A stretch of DNA of 64,000 nt, taken from the NCBI RefSeq assembly GCF_003797775.2, contig NZ_CP060725.1, positions 124,001-188,000 of the forward strand. The letters run 5' to 3'. The notes under the pieces are model-generated. The model was not told where the DNA came from. It did not search any database and saw only the letters and a program-made list of their open reading frames with translations. Positions within the stretch are counted from its first letter, which is position 1. Every line of letters starts with the position of its first letter. This DNA is from Sphingopyxis sp. OPL5 (lineage in GTDB: Bacteria; Pseudomonadota; Alphaproteobacteria; Sphingomonadales; Sphingomonadaceae). Positions 1 through 11,596 of this stretch are shown here, piece after piece. Position numbers and translations under genes: made by a program.

Positions 1-81
1 CATCGCCAGCACCGCGATCACGGCGACGGTGGGACCTATGGCCCGGTTCACCGATTTCCGTACTTTGTGGCGCTGCGTCAT
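1..81 (-). CDS. ftsB: Septum formation initiator (FtsB/DivIC-like), N-terminal fragment
   Basis: Only the first 27 codons are inside the window; the rest runs off the left edge. The translation begins MTQRHKVRKSVNRAIG, a short basic cytoplasmic stretch followed by the start of a hydrophobic segment (PTVAVIAVLAM). This is the N-terminal layout of FtsB/DivIC bitopic division proteins, which link FtsQ and FtsL at the divisome. In sphingomonads ftsB commonly lies downstream of enolase on the same strand, and eno is on this strand a few kb away. The identification rests on a short piece plus context, so it is tentative. Confidence 0.5.
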   Translation of the reverse strand, partial: MTQRHKVRKSVNRAIGPTVAVIAVLAM

Positions 82-177
82 CCCGGCCCTTGAATCACAA
101 GTGATTCGCCGGGTCAAGCGGCTATACTTTGCTTTTCCACACGATAGTCTGCGCATCATATAACAGGGAGTTCACCG

Positions 178-2109
178 ATGCGCTCGATTCTCACCGTCCT
201 GCTGCTCGCCACCGCCGCGCCCGTCTTCGCCCAGGTTGCGACCCCCGACCGTCCGGTCACCGATCCGCGGACGATCGCCTCGCCCGCCAATCCCGACGCG
301 AAGCCGGTGCCGCTCGACGATATCGGCGTCACCCGCGCGCTGTACGATGCGGTGTGGAGCGCCGACGGCAAAAATATCTTCATCGCCACCGACCTGACCG
401 GCCGCGTCAACATCTGGCGCATGGATGCCAACGGCAGCTGGCCGGTGCAGCTCACCCAGTCCGACGACGCGCAATCGGGGCTGGCGACGACGCGCGACGG
501 CCAGTGGCTCTATTTCACGCAGGATGCCGGCGGGAACGAATATTACGACATCTATCGCGTGCCCACCGTCGGCGGCGCGGTCGAGAATCTGACCAACACG
601 CCCGACCGCAGCGAAAGCGGGCTGCTCACCGGCCCGACCGGCGGCCTCGTCGCGCTGTCGACCAAGCTCAAGAGCGAGGGGCAGAGCAATCTCGCGGTGA
701 TGGATGCGGGCGGCAAGATCCGCAACCTGACCGCCGAAAAGGACCCGCAGTTCAGCTGGGCGCCCGCGGCATGGGTCGATGGCGGCAAGGCGATCATCGC
801 CAACCGCAGCCTCGTCGACGGGTCGGCGAGCGAGATCTGGCGCGTCGACGTTGCGAGCGGTGCCGCGACGCTGCTGCTCGGCAAGCCCAAGACCATCTAT
901 GCCGCGAGCGGCGCGACCCCCGACGGCGCGGTGCTGGCGGTGACCACCGACGAAGGCACCGGCCAGCCGCATGCCACGGCCTACACCGTCGCGACCAAAA
1001 AATGGCAGGGCCTGCCCAAGACCCCGTGGGAGGAAACGAGCGACATCGTCACCCCCGACGGCAAGGCGATGTTCGTGCGTACCAACAACGACGGGCGTTC
1101 GACATTGTCGCGTGTCGACCTTTCGACCATGGCCAAGACCGAACTGGCGCTCGACCCCGGCCGCGCGTCGATCCCCGGCCTCACCGCGATCTCGCCCGAC
1201 GGGTCGAAGATGTTCGTGACGCGCAGCGGCGCGGATTCGCCGACGATGCTCTATGCCTATGACCTCGGCGCGAACAAGGCGGTGCCCGTGGTGCCGCTGG
1301 CGATGGCCAGCCTCGCCCCCGCGACGCTGCCCAAATCGCAGATCGTGACCTACAAAAGCTTCGACGGCACACTGATCAGCGCGGTCATGACGATGCCGTT
1401 CAACCTGAAACGCGATGGCAGCAACCCCGCGATCGTGATGCCGCACGGCGGCCCGACCGGCCAGTCGCAGGACGGCTTCTCGCGCTACGCCACCGCCTTC
1501 GCGACGCGCGGCTATGTCGTGATCCAGCCCAATTTCCGCGGCTCGACCGGTTATGGCAAAAAATTCCAGGAGGCCAATTTTCAGGACCTCGGCGGCGGCG
1601 ACCTCAAAGACACCGTCGCGGCGAAGCACTTCCTCGTCCAGTCGGGCTATGTCAACGACAGGAAGGTCGGCATCTTCGGCGGCTCCTACGGCGGTTTCAT
1701 GACGCTGATGGCGATCGGCCGCACCCCCGACGAGTTCGCCGCGGCGGTGCAATGGTTCGGCATCATCAACTGGCGCACCATGTACCGCGACCAGGACGAG
1801 TTTTTGAAAGCCTATCAGCGCAGCCTGCTCGGCACGCCGGAAAAGGACGGCGCGGTCTATGACGCCGCCTCGCCGCTGACCTATATGAAGGCAGCGAAGG
1901 CACCGCTGCTGACGATCCAGGGCGAGAATGACATCCGCGTGCCGCGCGGTCAGGCGCAGGAGGTCCACGACCTGCTCAAGGCCAAGGGCAATATCGTCGA
2001 GACGATCTTCTACCCCGGCGAAGGCCATGGTTTCCAGAAGCGCGAAAACCAGCTGGACTCGCTGCGCCGGACGATCGGGTGGTTCGATAAATATTTGAAG
2101 GGGGAGTGA
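178..2109 (+). CDS. S9 family peptidase (prolyl oligopeptidase / acylaminoacyl-peptidase type), exported
   Basis: 643 aa. It begins with a Sec signal peptide (MRSILTVLLLATAAPVFAQ), so it is probably periplasmic. Residues about 50-370 form a WD40/TolB-like beta-propeller with repeated 'SPDG' and 'TPDG' blades, and residues about 380-643 are an alpha/beta-hydrolase domain. The catalytic triad is readable: Ser503 in GGSYGG, Asp585 in ENDIRVP and His617 in EGHGF. Family members cleave short peptides after proline or release N-blocked residues; the exact substrate cannot be read. The gene converges with enolase, and a second, truncated copy of its last ~54 codons lies about 1 kb downstream. Confidence 0.93.
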   Translation: MRSILTVLLLATAAPVFAQVATPDRPVTDPRTIASPANPDAKPVPLDDIGVTRALYDAVWSADGKNIFIATDLTGRVNIWRMDANGSWPVQLTQSDDAQSGLATTRDGQWLYFTQDAGGNEYYDIYRVPTVGGAVENLTNTPDRSESGLLTGPTGGLVALSTKLKSEGQSNLAVMDAGGKIRNLTAEKDPQFSWAPAAWVDGGKAIIANRSLVDGSASEIWRVDVASGAATLLLGKPKTIYAASGATPDGAVLAVTTDEGTGQPHATAYTVATKKWQGLPKTPWEETSDIVTPDGKAMFVRTNNDGRSTLSRVDLSTMAKTELALDPGRASIPGLTAISPDGSKMFVTRSGADSPTMLYAYDLGANKAVPVVPLAMASLAPATLPKSQIVTYKSFDGTLISAVMTMPFNLKRDGSNPAIVMPHGGPTGQSQDGFSRYATAFATRGYVVIQPNFRGSTGYGKKFQEANFQDLGGGDLKDTVAAKHFLVQSGYVNDRKVGIFGGSYGGFMTLMAIGRTPDEFAAAVQWFGIINWRTMYRDQDEFLKAYQRSLLGTPEKDGAVYDAASPLTYMKAAKAPLLTIQGENDIRVPRGQAQEVHDLLKAKGNIVETIFYPGEGHGFQKRENQLDSLRRTIGWFDKYLKGE

Positions 2110-2197
2110 GGGGACTTCGTGACCAACGGTCAACGCCCAAGGGCCTAGCCAACCTCATGACGCCCATTGATGTAGTGCCCACTGATAGGGGGACAGA

Positions 2198-2662
2198 ATG
2201 TTCAAGAACAAGCCGCCGATCTTCAATACGAGCGGAAAACCTGAAATCTCACTCACCATGCTGCGTATCAAGGAGTGGCAGGATCAAGGATACAGCTTAG
2301 GCGCCAGCTACTACGAGTCAGGGCAAATTGAGGGTGGTCATGAAGCCACCATATCAGGGATCGCGGACGATTACTGGCGTGGCGGTAATGAGGTGGTGGG
2401 AACGAAGCTGCGGTTCCACATCAAACTGTCCAGCGATCTGTCCCGATTGCAGATGGACCAAGGCATAATAGGTGGTGGACAATTCTACGACGAGTATGTC
2501 GATGTCGACCTCAACCTAGAATCTTCTCAGCTTCGAGACATTGTTTATGAACTGCGGGTCAGCCAAGCTCGCCAAGTGCATGTTGGTGGTTACGCAATCA
2601 GCGACAAGATATTCAGAGTGACCAAGTTTGGGCTCAGCGAACCCCGCGACGGACAATCCTAG
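2198..2662 (+). CDS. Hypothetical protein in the disturbed S9-eno interval
   Basis: 154 aa, starting MFKNKPPIF just downstream of a purine-rich ribosome site (gggggacag). No recognised domain, signal peptide or membrane segment is visible. The protein is rich in polar residues and predicted beta-strands, for example LRFHIKLSSDL and YVDVDLNL. Its base composition and codon use (many AT-ending codons) differ clearly from the GC-rich genes on both sides, which suggests recent arrival. It lies between the intact S9 peptidase and the enolase 3' fragment. Function unknown. Confidence 0.7.
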   Translation: MFKNKPPIFNTSGKPEISLTMLRIKEWQDQGYSLGASYYESGQIEGGHEATISGIADDYWRGGNEVVGTKLRFHIKLSSDLSRLQMDQGIIGGGQFYDEYVDVDLNLESSQLRDIVYELRVSQARQVHVGGYAISDKIFRVTKFGLSEPRDGQS

Positions 2663-2698
2663 GAGAAGAAGTTGACGCAGTCGGGCGCGGCAATGGCT

Positions 2699-2716
2699 CC
2701 CGGATCAAATCCGGGA
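2699..2716. repeat. Half of a REP-like palindrome
   Basis: The short palindrome cccggatcaaatccggga resembles one arm of the 'rightwards' intergenic elements seen near 13.9 kb and 22.1 kb. It is directly downstream of the orphan gene and just before the enolase fragment, so it may mark an old recombination boundary. Confidence 0.35.
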
Positions 2717-2739
2717 CACCGAAAACCCTATGGAGCCGC

Positions 2740-4649
<1,910 letters not shown>

Positions 4650-4724
4650 CGATCTGGTCCATGACCAATCCGCCGGCGTTTAGCGCGCCGAGGTTAACGC
4701 ATATCTGTCACTGCCCGGCGGACA

Positions 4725-6071
<1,347 letters not shown>

Positions 6072-6215
6072 TTAGTGCAACCGTGCGCGTCGCTATTTTT
6101 GGGGGAATTTTGCCGCGCTATGGAACCATTCATCGCCTGTTGCTATATTATCGCAGAGACAGGGACAGGCGCGGCGGGCAAAGCCGCGCTTCGTATAAGA
6201 GAAGAGGACGAACCG

Positions 6216-6749
6216 ATGGCCAAAGCCGCTACTCCCGCCGCCAAGAAGCCCGCTGCCAAGGCGCCCGCCAAGCCCGCCGCGACCAAGGCCGCGCCCGCGC
6301 GCAAGCCCGCGGCGGCCAAGAGTGCCGAGCATCCGATCCGCGACCAGCTCGCCGCCACCGGCGCGACGATCAAGAGCGAAGCCTCGAAAAAAGCCGCCTC
6401 GCTGAAGGCCGACGCCAGCAACCTCGCCGGCCAGGCCTCGACCAAGGCACGCGAAGCGGCGACCAAGGGCAAGGACAAGGCCGCCGAAGCCGTCGGCAGC
6501 CTCGCCAAGATGCTCGAGGACAGCGCCGGCACCGTCGACAGCAAATTCGGCAAGCAATATGGCGACTACGCCCGCTCGGCCGCCTCGACCGTCGCTGGCC
6601 TGGCCACCTCGCTCGACAAGAAGGACCTCGACGAACTCGCCGCCGCGACCAAGGATCTGGTCAAGAAGAACCCGGCGGTGTCGGTCGGTGCGGCAGCGGT
6701 GCTCGGCTTTGTGCTGGCACGCCTGCTCAAGGGTTCGAGCAGCGACTGA
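6216..6749 (+). CDS. Histone H1-like, YqjD/DUF883-type membrane-anchored protein
   Basis: 177 aa, starting MAKAATPAAKKP after an AGAAGAGGA ribosome site. Residues 1-45 are Lys/Ala/Pro repeats like histone H1 tails. Residues about 50-145 are an amphipathic Ala/Lys helix typical of YqjD/ElaB (DUF883) proteins. A C-terminal hydrophobic segment (VSVGAAAVLGFVLARLL) is the YqjD-type membrane anchor. In Escherichia coli, YqjD/ElaB are inner-membrane proteins that bind ribosomes in stationary phase; the H1-like tail could instead contact nucleic acid. It is first of a four-gene cluster with yqjE-like and small TM genes. Confidence 0.8.
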   Translation: MAKAATPAAKKPAAKAPAKPAATKAAPARKPAAAKSAEHPIRDQLAATGATIKSEASKKAASLKADASNLAGQASTKAREAATKGKDKAAEAVGSLAKMLEDSAGTVDSKFGKQYGDYARSAASTVAGLATSLDKKDLDELAAATKDLVKKNPAVSVGAAAVLGFVLARLLKGSSSD

Positions 6750-6765
6750 AACCCAGCCATTCGCA

Positions 6766-7215
6766 ATGTCACCGCCAAAGCCTGACACCCCTGCCCCGTC
6801 CGAAGAGGGCCCGTTCAACCGCGTGAGCCACGGCTATGCGCCCGACGGGCGCCCGGTCGCCCCACCGCCGGTGCCGCTCGAAAAGATCGTCGGCGACGTC
6901 GTCGACAATCTGCAGGCGGCGGCGGAGGCCGAGGTCGCGCTGCTCAAGGCGCGCGGCGCGCTCGCCTATCATGGCGTCGGCTGGACGTCGGCCTGGGGTT
7001 TTGTCGCGGGAAGCGCGCTCGTCGTCGCGATGCTCGCGCTGGCGTTCGGCGCCATCCTCGTGCTGGCCGTCCAGGTCGGGCCGTTGCTCGCGACGCTGAT
7101 CGTCGTCTCGGCGCTGCTCCTCGTCGCCGCCTTTGCGGGCTGGCGGGCGAAACTCAGCTATGGCGATGTCAAAGCCGCGTTCCGCGACGATTTTCTTGCG
7201 CGGGGAGATGATTGA
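6766..7215 (+). CDS. YqjE-like phage-holin superfamily III membrane protein
   Basis: 149 aa. A proline-rich N-terminus is followed by an amphipathic segment (VVDNLQAAAEAEVALLKARG) and two hydrophobic segments at roughly residues 80-103 and 105-128. This is the layout of YqjE/DUF1469 proteins, which are usually encoded beside YqjD. The start ATG lies 16 nt after the upstream stop. The stop overlaps the next start (TGATG), so translation is probably coupled. Its role is unknown; holin resemblance is only structural. Confidence 0.75.
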   Translation: MSPPKPDTPAPSEEGPFNRVSHGYAPDGRPVAPPPVPLEKIVGDVVDNLQAAAEAEVALLKARGALAYHGVGWTSAWGFVAGSALVVAMLALAFGAILVLAVQVGPLLATLIVVSALLLVAAFAGWRAKLSYGDVKAAFRDDFLARGDD

Positions 7216-7601
7216 TGCGCCCATCGCGAACCCGCCTGATCAACGCCGCGCGCCGATCGATGATCCAGCGCGCCGAATTGCAGCGCAAGCTCGGCGCGGC
7301 GGGCGAGGCCTTCAAGCCGAAGTCGCTCTACAACCGCGGCAAATACCGCCTCGGCGCGAAGGTCGACGACACCGCGCATGCGGTACAAAAACAGTTCAGG
7401 AACAATCGCTTGCCGATCGCTCTTGCGGCGGCGGCGGGGATCGCCTGGCTGCTCCGCGACCCGATCCGGGAGCATGCCCCCCGCCTCGGCCGCCGCCTGC
7501 GCGATCTCGCCGAAGCGGGCCTCGACAAGCTACGCCCCGATCAAGGCGATGTGGGTGAAGATCGTGAAATTACGGAGGACCAGAATGAAGCCGCTCAGTG
7601 A
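7215..7601 (+). CDS. Small membrane protein of the YqjD-YqjE cluster
   Basis: 128 aa, starting at the ATG that overlaps the previous stop by one base. The N-terminal 65 residues are basic (RPSRTRLINAARRSMIQRAEL). A single hydrophobic segment (LPIALAAAAGIAWLL) lies near residues 68-82, and the C-terminus is acidic. It sits where E. coli has yqjK and resembles DUF3618-type proteins in layout, but I cannot assign it firmly. Confidence 0.65.
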   Translation: MRPSRTRLINAARRSMIQRAELQRKLGAAGEAFKPKSLYNRGKYRLGAKVDDTAHAVQKQFRNNRLPIALAAAAGIAWLLRDPIREHAPRLGRRLRDLAEAGLDKLRPDQGDVGEDREITEDQNEAAQ

Positions 7602-7947
7602 AACCGCCCGCGAAACCACCGCCAAAGTGAGTGAAGTTGCGCAGAAGACCGCCGAAAGCGCCAAGCTGACCGCCGAGGCGGCGAAGGCGCGCATCCAGGA
7701 CGGTTATGGCCGCGCCCGCGCCGCGACGAACGAGCTGGCCGCGAAGGGCGCCGAACAGGCCGGCGTCGCGCGCGAAGCCGCCGGCGAAGCGCTCGCCAAG
7801 GGCAAGGCGCAGGCGAAGCGCGCCAATTCGAAGCTCAAGGATGTTGCCGAAAAGCAGCCGATCGCGCTCGTCGCGGGCGCGGTGGCGATCGGCGCGCTGC
7901 TCGGCGCGCTGCTGCCCAAGAGCGGCGGCGGCGACAAGGACGCATAA
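7585..7947 (+). CDS. Second YqjD/DUF883-like protein
   Basis: 120 aa, preceded by a clear CGGAGGA ribosome site and overlapping the end of the previous gene by 17 nt. Ala/Lys/Glu-rich helical residues 1-95 are followed by a C-terminal glycine-zipper membrane segment (IALVAGAVAIGALLGALL). It resembles the protein at 6216-6749 but lacks its H1-like tail. It is the last gene of the cluster. Confidence 0.72.
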   Translation: MKPLSETARETTAKVSEVAQKTAESAKLTAEAAKARIQDGYGRARAATNELAAKGAEQAGVAREAAGEALAKGKAQAKRANSKLKDVAEKQPIALVAGAVAIGALLGALLPKSGGGDKDA

Positions 7948-8040
7948 GACAGGAAGCGGACAGCTTGCTTGCCTATTGGCGCGTAGCGGAATAGGGGCGC
8001 CCGCATCCCCTCCCCAGTCTACCAGCGCTAGGAAACCAAG

Positions 8041-8256
8041 ATGAGCAAATTGCACCTGGTCTTCGGCGGCCGCGTCAGCGACCCGCAGGGCCTCGACTTC
8101 GTCGACCTCCACAATCTCGACGTTGTCGGCCTTTATCCCGACTATAAGGCCGCCGAAAAGGCCTGGCGCAGCGCCGCCCAGCGCACCGTCGACGATGCCG
8201 AAATGAAATATGTCGTCGTCCACCTGCACAAGCTGCTGCAGCCGGACGCGGAGTAG
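8041..8256 (+). CDS. DUF4170 domain protein
   Basis: 71 aa. The sequence MSKLHLVFGGRVSDPQG, with later YPDYKAAEKAWRSAAQRTVDDAEMKY split across its length, matches the DUF4170 family of small alphaproteobacterial proteins. The characteristic features are the aromatic FGG start and the W-R-x-x-A-Q-x-T-V-D core. It is probably soluble and cytoplasmic; the function is unknown. Confidence 0.75.
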   Translation: MSKLHLVFGGRVSDPQGLDFVDLHNLDVVGLYPDYKAAEKAWRSAAQRTVDDAEMKYVVVHLHKLLQPDAE

Positions 8257-8277
8257 TCGCGAACCACCGCGATCAAG

Positions 8278-8374
8278 AACCCCGTTCGCCCTGAGCTTGT
8301 CGAAGGGCCGTTCTTTCTTTGCAACGTCGCAAAGGGAAGGACGGTGCTTCGACAAGCTCAGCACGAACGGGGTT
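8278..8374. repeat. Intergenic inverted repeat (REP-like)
   Basis: Long imperfect inverted repeat. The left arm starts aaccccgttcgccctgagct and the right arm ends agctcagcacgaacggggtt, around a ~35-nt centre. This sequence family (CTGAGCTTGTCGAAG and its complement) is common between genes in sphingomonads. It sits between convergent genes and could also act as a bidirectional terminator. Confidence 0.75.
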
Positions 8375-8390
8375 AGGTGTTCAGTCGCCC

Positions 8391-8669
8391 TCAGCGGAAA
8401 TTGTCGGCGTAAGCCTGGATCTTGAGCGTGCGAACGGGGGTCGCGATCACCTCCGCGTCGATGCCTTCGCGCGTCGCATAGGCCACCGCCTCGTCGCAGC
8501 TCGCAAAGCCCAGCTTGAGCTGGCGTTGGGTGTCGCCGCTGCCGGCCCAGCCCATCAGCGGATCGGCCTTGCGCGCCTCGGCGGGGGCGAATTCCAGCAC
8601 CCAGCGCTGCGTGCCCGCGCGGCCCGACTGCATGGCGTTCTTGGGCTTCTGGAAAATGCGCGCTTTCAT
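8391..8669 (-). CDS. ETC complex I subunit (NDUFS4 / 18-kDa type)
   Basis: 92 aa. MKARIFQKPKNAMQSG, WVLEFAPAEARKADPLMGW and the C-terminal region with YADNFR match the ETC_C1_NDUFA4/NDUFS4 family, an accessory subunit of respiratory complex I (NADH:ubiquinone oxidoreductase) found in alphaproteobacteria and mitochondria. As is usual in alphaproteobacteria, the gene is away from the nuo operon. Confidence 0.85.
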   Translation of the reverse strand: MKARIFQKPKNAMQSGRAGTQRWVLEFAPAEARKADPLMGWAGSGDTQRQLKLGFASCDEAVAYATREGIDAEVIATPVRTLKIQAYADNFR

Positions 8670-8738
8670 CGGGTCGTCCTGCGTTGGTGGCGATGACGCC
8701 GCCTTAGCGGCTCGGTGCGCCGACGAAAAGGCCCAACG

Positions 8739-11204
8739 TCACGCCCCGTCGCGCCGTGCCTGTGCCGCCTTGGTCAGCAAGGTCGGCCGCGCGGTCGCCG
8801 GGGCGTCGGGCCAGCTGTGCTTGGGATAGCGGCCGCGCATCTCACGCGCCACCTCGTGCCAGCTGCCGCTCCAGAAGCTCGCGATGTCGCGGGTGGTCTG
8901 GATCGGGCGGTGCGCAGGCGAGGTCAGCGCGAGCACGAGCGGCACCGGCGGTTCGCCGACCGTCGGGTGGCGCGCCAGCCCGAACATCTCCTGCACCCGC
9001 ACCGACACCTGCGGCCCGCCGTCGGCGCCATAGTCGATCTTGTGGTGGCTGCCCGCTGGGGTCACATAGTCGTCGGGCGCGCGCTTTTCGAGCAATTGCC
9101 GCGCCGGCCAGTCGAGCAACGCCATCAGCGCGTCGGTCAGCCTTCGGTCGCCGATATCGCGCAGGCCCCGGCATCCGGGCAGCAGCGGCGCGAGCCAGAT
9201 GTCGAGGCTGTCGGCGAGGGCGGCGGTCGACAGCGCGTCGATGCCCGCGAAGGAGGCGCGCAGCCGCAGCGCCTGCGATGCAGGGCCCCAGCCGATCAGC
9301 CCGAGCCCCTTGTCACGCACCGCCGCCAGACGCAGCGCCGCGTCGTCCCCGGCGCTCTCGTCGCGCCCGGTCTTGCCGCTGGCCAGCGCGATGGCGCCGA
9401 GCCGGCGTTCGCGGCGATGATCGACGCGGTCGTTGGATGCGTCATAGCTGCTCGCCGAATGGGCGACGATGCGATCGGCGAAGATCGCCTCGACCTCGAT
9501 CTGCGCGATCGGTGCGGCGGCGAGGATGCGCACGCCCGCCGCATGGCCCTGCGCATCGGCGATCGCCAGCCATTCGCTACCCGCGAGCGGATCGATCGGA
9601 TCAAGCTTGTAGGCGCGGCCACCGACGCTGAGATATTCGCCGCGCTGGCCGGCGCGCTGGCGCGCCACGCGGTCGGGCCAGGCGGTCGCGATCCAGCCGC
9701 CGACCGAGCGCGAGGTCAGCGGCGCGCTGTCCTCGACGCGTTTTTCCGCCAGCGCGGCGAGCCGGCGCCCCAGCCGCCAGGCCCCTTCGGCGCGGTCGCC
9801 TTTTGCGCCCTTCCAGCGCTGGAGCCGCGCCTCGACATCCACGCCGCGCCCGCCGAGCCCCGGTTCGGTGAGCAGTACCGCGAGCCGCGCGGCGAGTTCG
9901 GCCTCGCCCGCCGCTACCGCGTAGAGCATCATATGCGCGAGCGGCACCGGCAGCGGGATCGCCGCGAGCGCATGGCCGTGCGGGGTAATCCGCCCGTCGG
10001 CGGCGAGCGCGCCGATCGCCTGCAACCGCGCCTTCGCTTCGGCAATGGCGGCTGGCGACGGCGGGTCGAGCCAACCGAGCTGACGCGGATCGACGATGCC
10101 CCAGCTGGCGCAATCGAGCACGACGGGCATCAGGTCGTTCTCGTGGATCTCTGGCGGGTCGAACGGCGGCATACCCGCGGTCGCCGCGGCTTCCCACAGA
10201 CGATAAGCGACCCCCGGCCCCTGCCGCGCCGCGCGGCCCGCGCGCTGGGTCGCCGAGGCCTGGCTGGCGCGTTCGGTGACGAGCCGCGCGATGCCCGCCG
10301 CCTTGTCGAAGCGCGGGCGGCGCGACAGGCCGGCGTCGATGACGATGCGCACCCCCTCGATCGTCAGGCTCGTCTCGGCGATGCTTGTTGCGAGGATCAG
10401 CTTGCGCTTGCCGTTCGCGTCGCGAACCAGCGCGGCGCGTTGCAGCGCCGGGTCGATCTGGCCATGCAGCCGGTGGACCACGAGCGGTAGCCGCGCCTCC
10501 TCGACCGCGGTCGCCGCACGCTCGATGTCGCCGGCACCGGGCAGGAAGGTCAGCATGTCGCCCTCGGGCTCGTCGGCAAGCGCCTTGCGCACGGCCGCGA
10601 GGACGCTGACCTCCAGTCGATCCTCGGCGCGGCGGCCGATGTGGCGCAGATCGAGCGGCCAGATCTTGCCCTCGCTCTTCACGACCGGCGCATTGCCGAG
10701 CAGCGCGCCGAAACGCGCACCGTCGAGCGTCGCCGACATCGCGACGAGCCGCAAATCGTCGCGCAATCCCTGCTGCGCATCGATCGCCAGCGCGAGCGCG
10801 AAATCGCCGTCGAGGCTGCGTTCATGGACCTCGTCGAACAGCACCGCGGTGACCCCGGTCAGCTCGGGGTCGGCAAGGATGCGGTTACGGAACAGCCCCG
10901 GCGTCATCACCAGCAGCCGCGTGTCCTTCGACTGCTTGCTGTCGAGGCGCGTCGCATAGCCGACGAGACCGCCCACCTTCGTCCCCGTTTCCTCGGCGAT
11001 GCGCTCGGCGGCGGCGCGCGCGGCGAGGCGGCGGGGCGAGAGCAACCACACGGCGCCCTTGCACCAGGGCTGTTTGAGGATTTCGGGCGCGACGCGCGTC
11101 GTCTTGCCCGCGCCGGGTGGGGCGACGACGACGGCATTGGGCTTCAGCGTCAGCGCCGCCATGATGTCGGGCAGCACCGCGTCGATCGGCAGGGTCAGGC
11201 TCAT
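8739..11204 (-). CDS. hrpB: ATP-dependent helicase HrpB
   Basis: 821 aa, the normal length for HrpB. Walker A APPGAGKTT is at residues 28-36 and the DEVH box (DEVHERSLDG) at about 124-127. The SAT motif (SATLDGARF) follows, then the C-terminal helicase half with QRAGRAARQGPG, and finally the HrpB-specific C-terminal domain. It is a DEAH/DEVH superfamily-2 helicase; its RNA substrate is not known with certainty. Its ATG overlaps the stop of the upstream DUF1801 gene by 4 nt, so the two are probably cotranscribed. Confidence 0.95.
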   Translation of the reverse strand: MSLTLPIDAVLPDIMAALTLKPNAVVVAPPGAGKTTRVAPEILKQPWCKGAVWLLSPRRLAARAAAERIAEETGTKVGGLVGYATRLDSKQSKDTRLLVMTPGLFRNRILADPELTGVTAVLFDEVHERSLDGDFALALAIDAQQGLRDDLRLVAMSATLDGARFGALLGNAPVVKSEGKIWPLDLRHIGRRAEDRLEVSVLAAVRKALADEPEGDMLTFLPGAGDIERAATAVEEARLPLVVHRLHGQIDPALQRAALVRDANGKRKLILATSIAETSLTIEGVRIVIDAGLSRRPRFDKAAGIARLVTERASQASATQRAGRAARQGPGVAYRLWEAAATAGMPPFDPPEIHENDLMPVVLDCASWGIVDPRQLGWLDPPSPAAIAEAKARLQAIGALAADGRITPHGHALAAIPLPVPLAHMMLYAVAAGEAELAARLAVLLTEPGLGGRGVDVEARLQRWKGAKGDRAEGAWRLGRRLAALAEKRVEDSAPLTSRSVGGWIATAWPDRVARQRAGQRGEYLSVGGRAYKLDPIDPLAGSEWLAIADAQGHAAGVRILAAAPIAQIEVEAIFADRIVAHSASSYDASNDRVDHRRERRLGAIALASGKTGRDESAGDDAALRLAAVRDKGLGLIGWGPASQALRLRASFAGIDALSTAALADSLDIWLAPLLPGCRGLRDIGDRRLTDALMALLDWPARQLLEKRAPDDYVTPAGSHHKIDYGADGGPQVSVRVQEMFGLARHPTVGEPPVPLVLALTSPAHRPIQTTRDIASFWSGSWHEVAREMRGRYPKHSWPDAPATARPTLLTKAAQARRDGA

Positions 11205-11587
11205 GTCCTTGTCGACGGATTGCCGAGATCGAAGTTAAGCCGATAGGCCTCCGCCGCGAGCCGTTCGACGACCGCGACATCGATGACCGTCTCTTCGGTC
11301 ATGATGAGATTGCCAAGCTCATATTTGCCGCTCGCCTTGATGCGCGGCTCGATCTCGCACAGCCTCTTGCCGCGCCAGAAGCCGAGCAGCACGCGTTTCT
11401 CCTCGGCACGGATCAGGATGCAGGAACCATTCGCCAGGAAGACGAGATTGGTCCATTTGATCGTCTCTTCGAAAGCGGCAGCCCGCATCACGGCGGCGCG
11501 GAGCATCGTGCAAAGCTCGCGCTGCCAGCCCGACAAGGCGGCGATATAGGCGTCGGGGCTTTCGGCCGCGGGACCCATCATCGCCAT
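11201..11587 (-). CDS. DUF1801 (YdhG-like) domain protein
   Basis: 128 aa. It carries the DUF1801 pattern: an N-terminal helix (PDAYIAALSGWQRELCTML), the TIKWTNLVFLANG core, and RVLLGFWRGKRL. Members are small single-domain proteins with structural likeness to frataxin/YdhG; the biochemical role is unclear. It is directly upstream of hrpB with a 4-nt overlap. Confidence 0.78.
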   Translation of the reverse strand: MAMMGPAAESPDAYIAALSGWQRELCTMLRAAVMRAAAFEETIKWTNLVFLANGSCILIRAEEKRVLLGFWRGKRLCEIEPRIKASGKYELGNLIMTEETVIDVAVVERLAAEAYRLNFDLGNPSTRT

Positions 11588-11596
11588 GACCGCTCC

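Noticed and set aside
172..2133. 653-aa minus-strand open frame opposite the S9 peptidase
   Set aside because: Antisense shadow of a GC-rich gene; Arg/His/Gly-rich composition with no domain, while the plus strand encodes a clear peptidase with a full catalytic triad.
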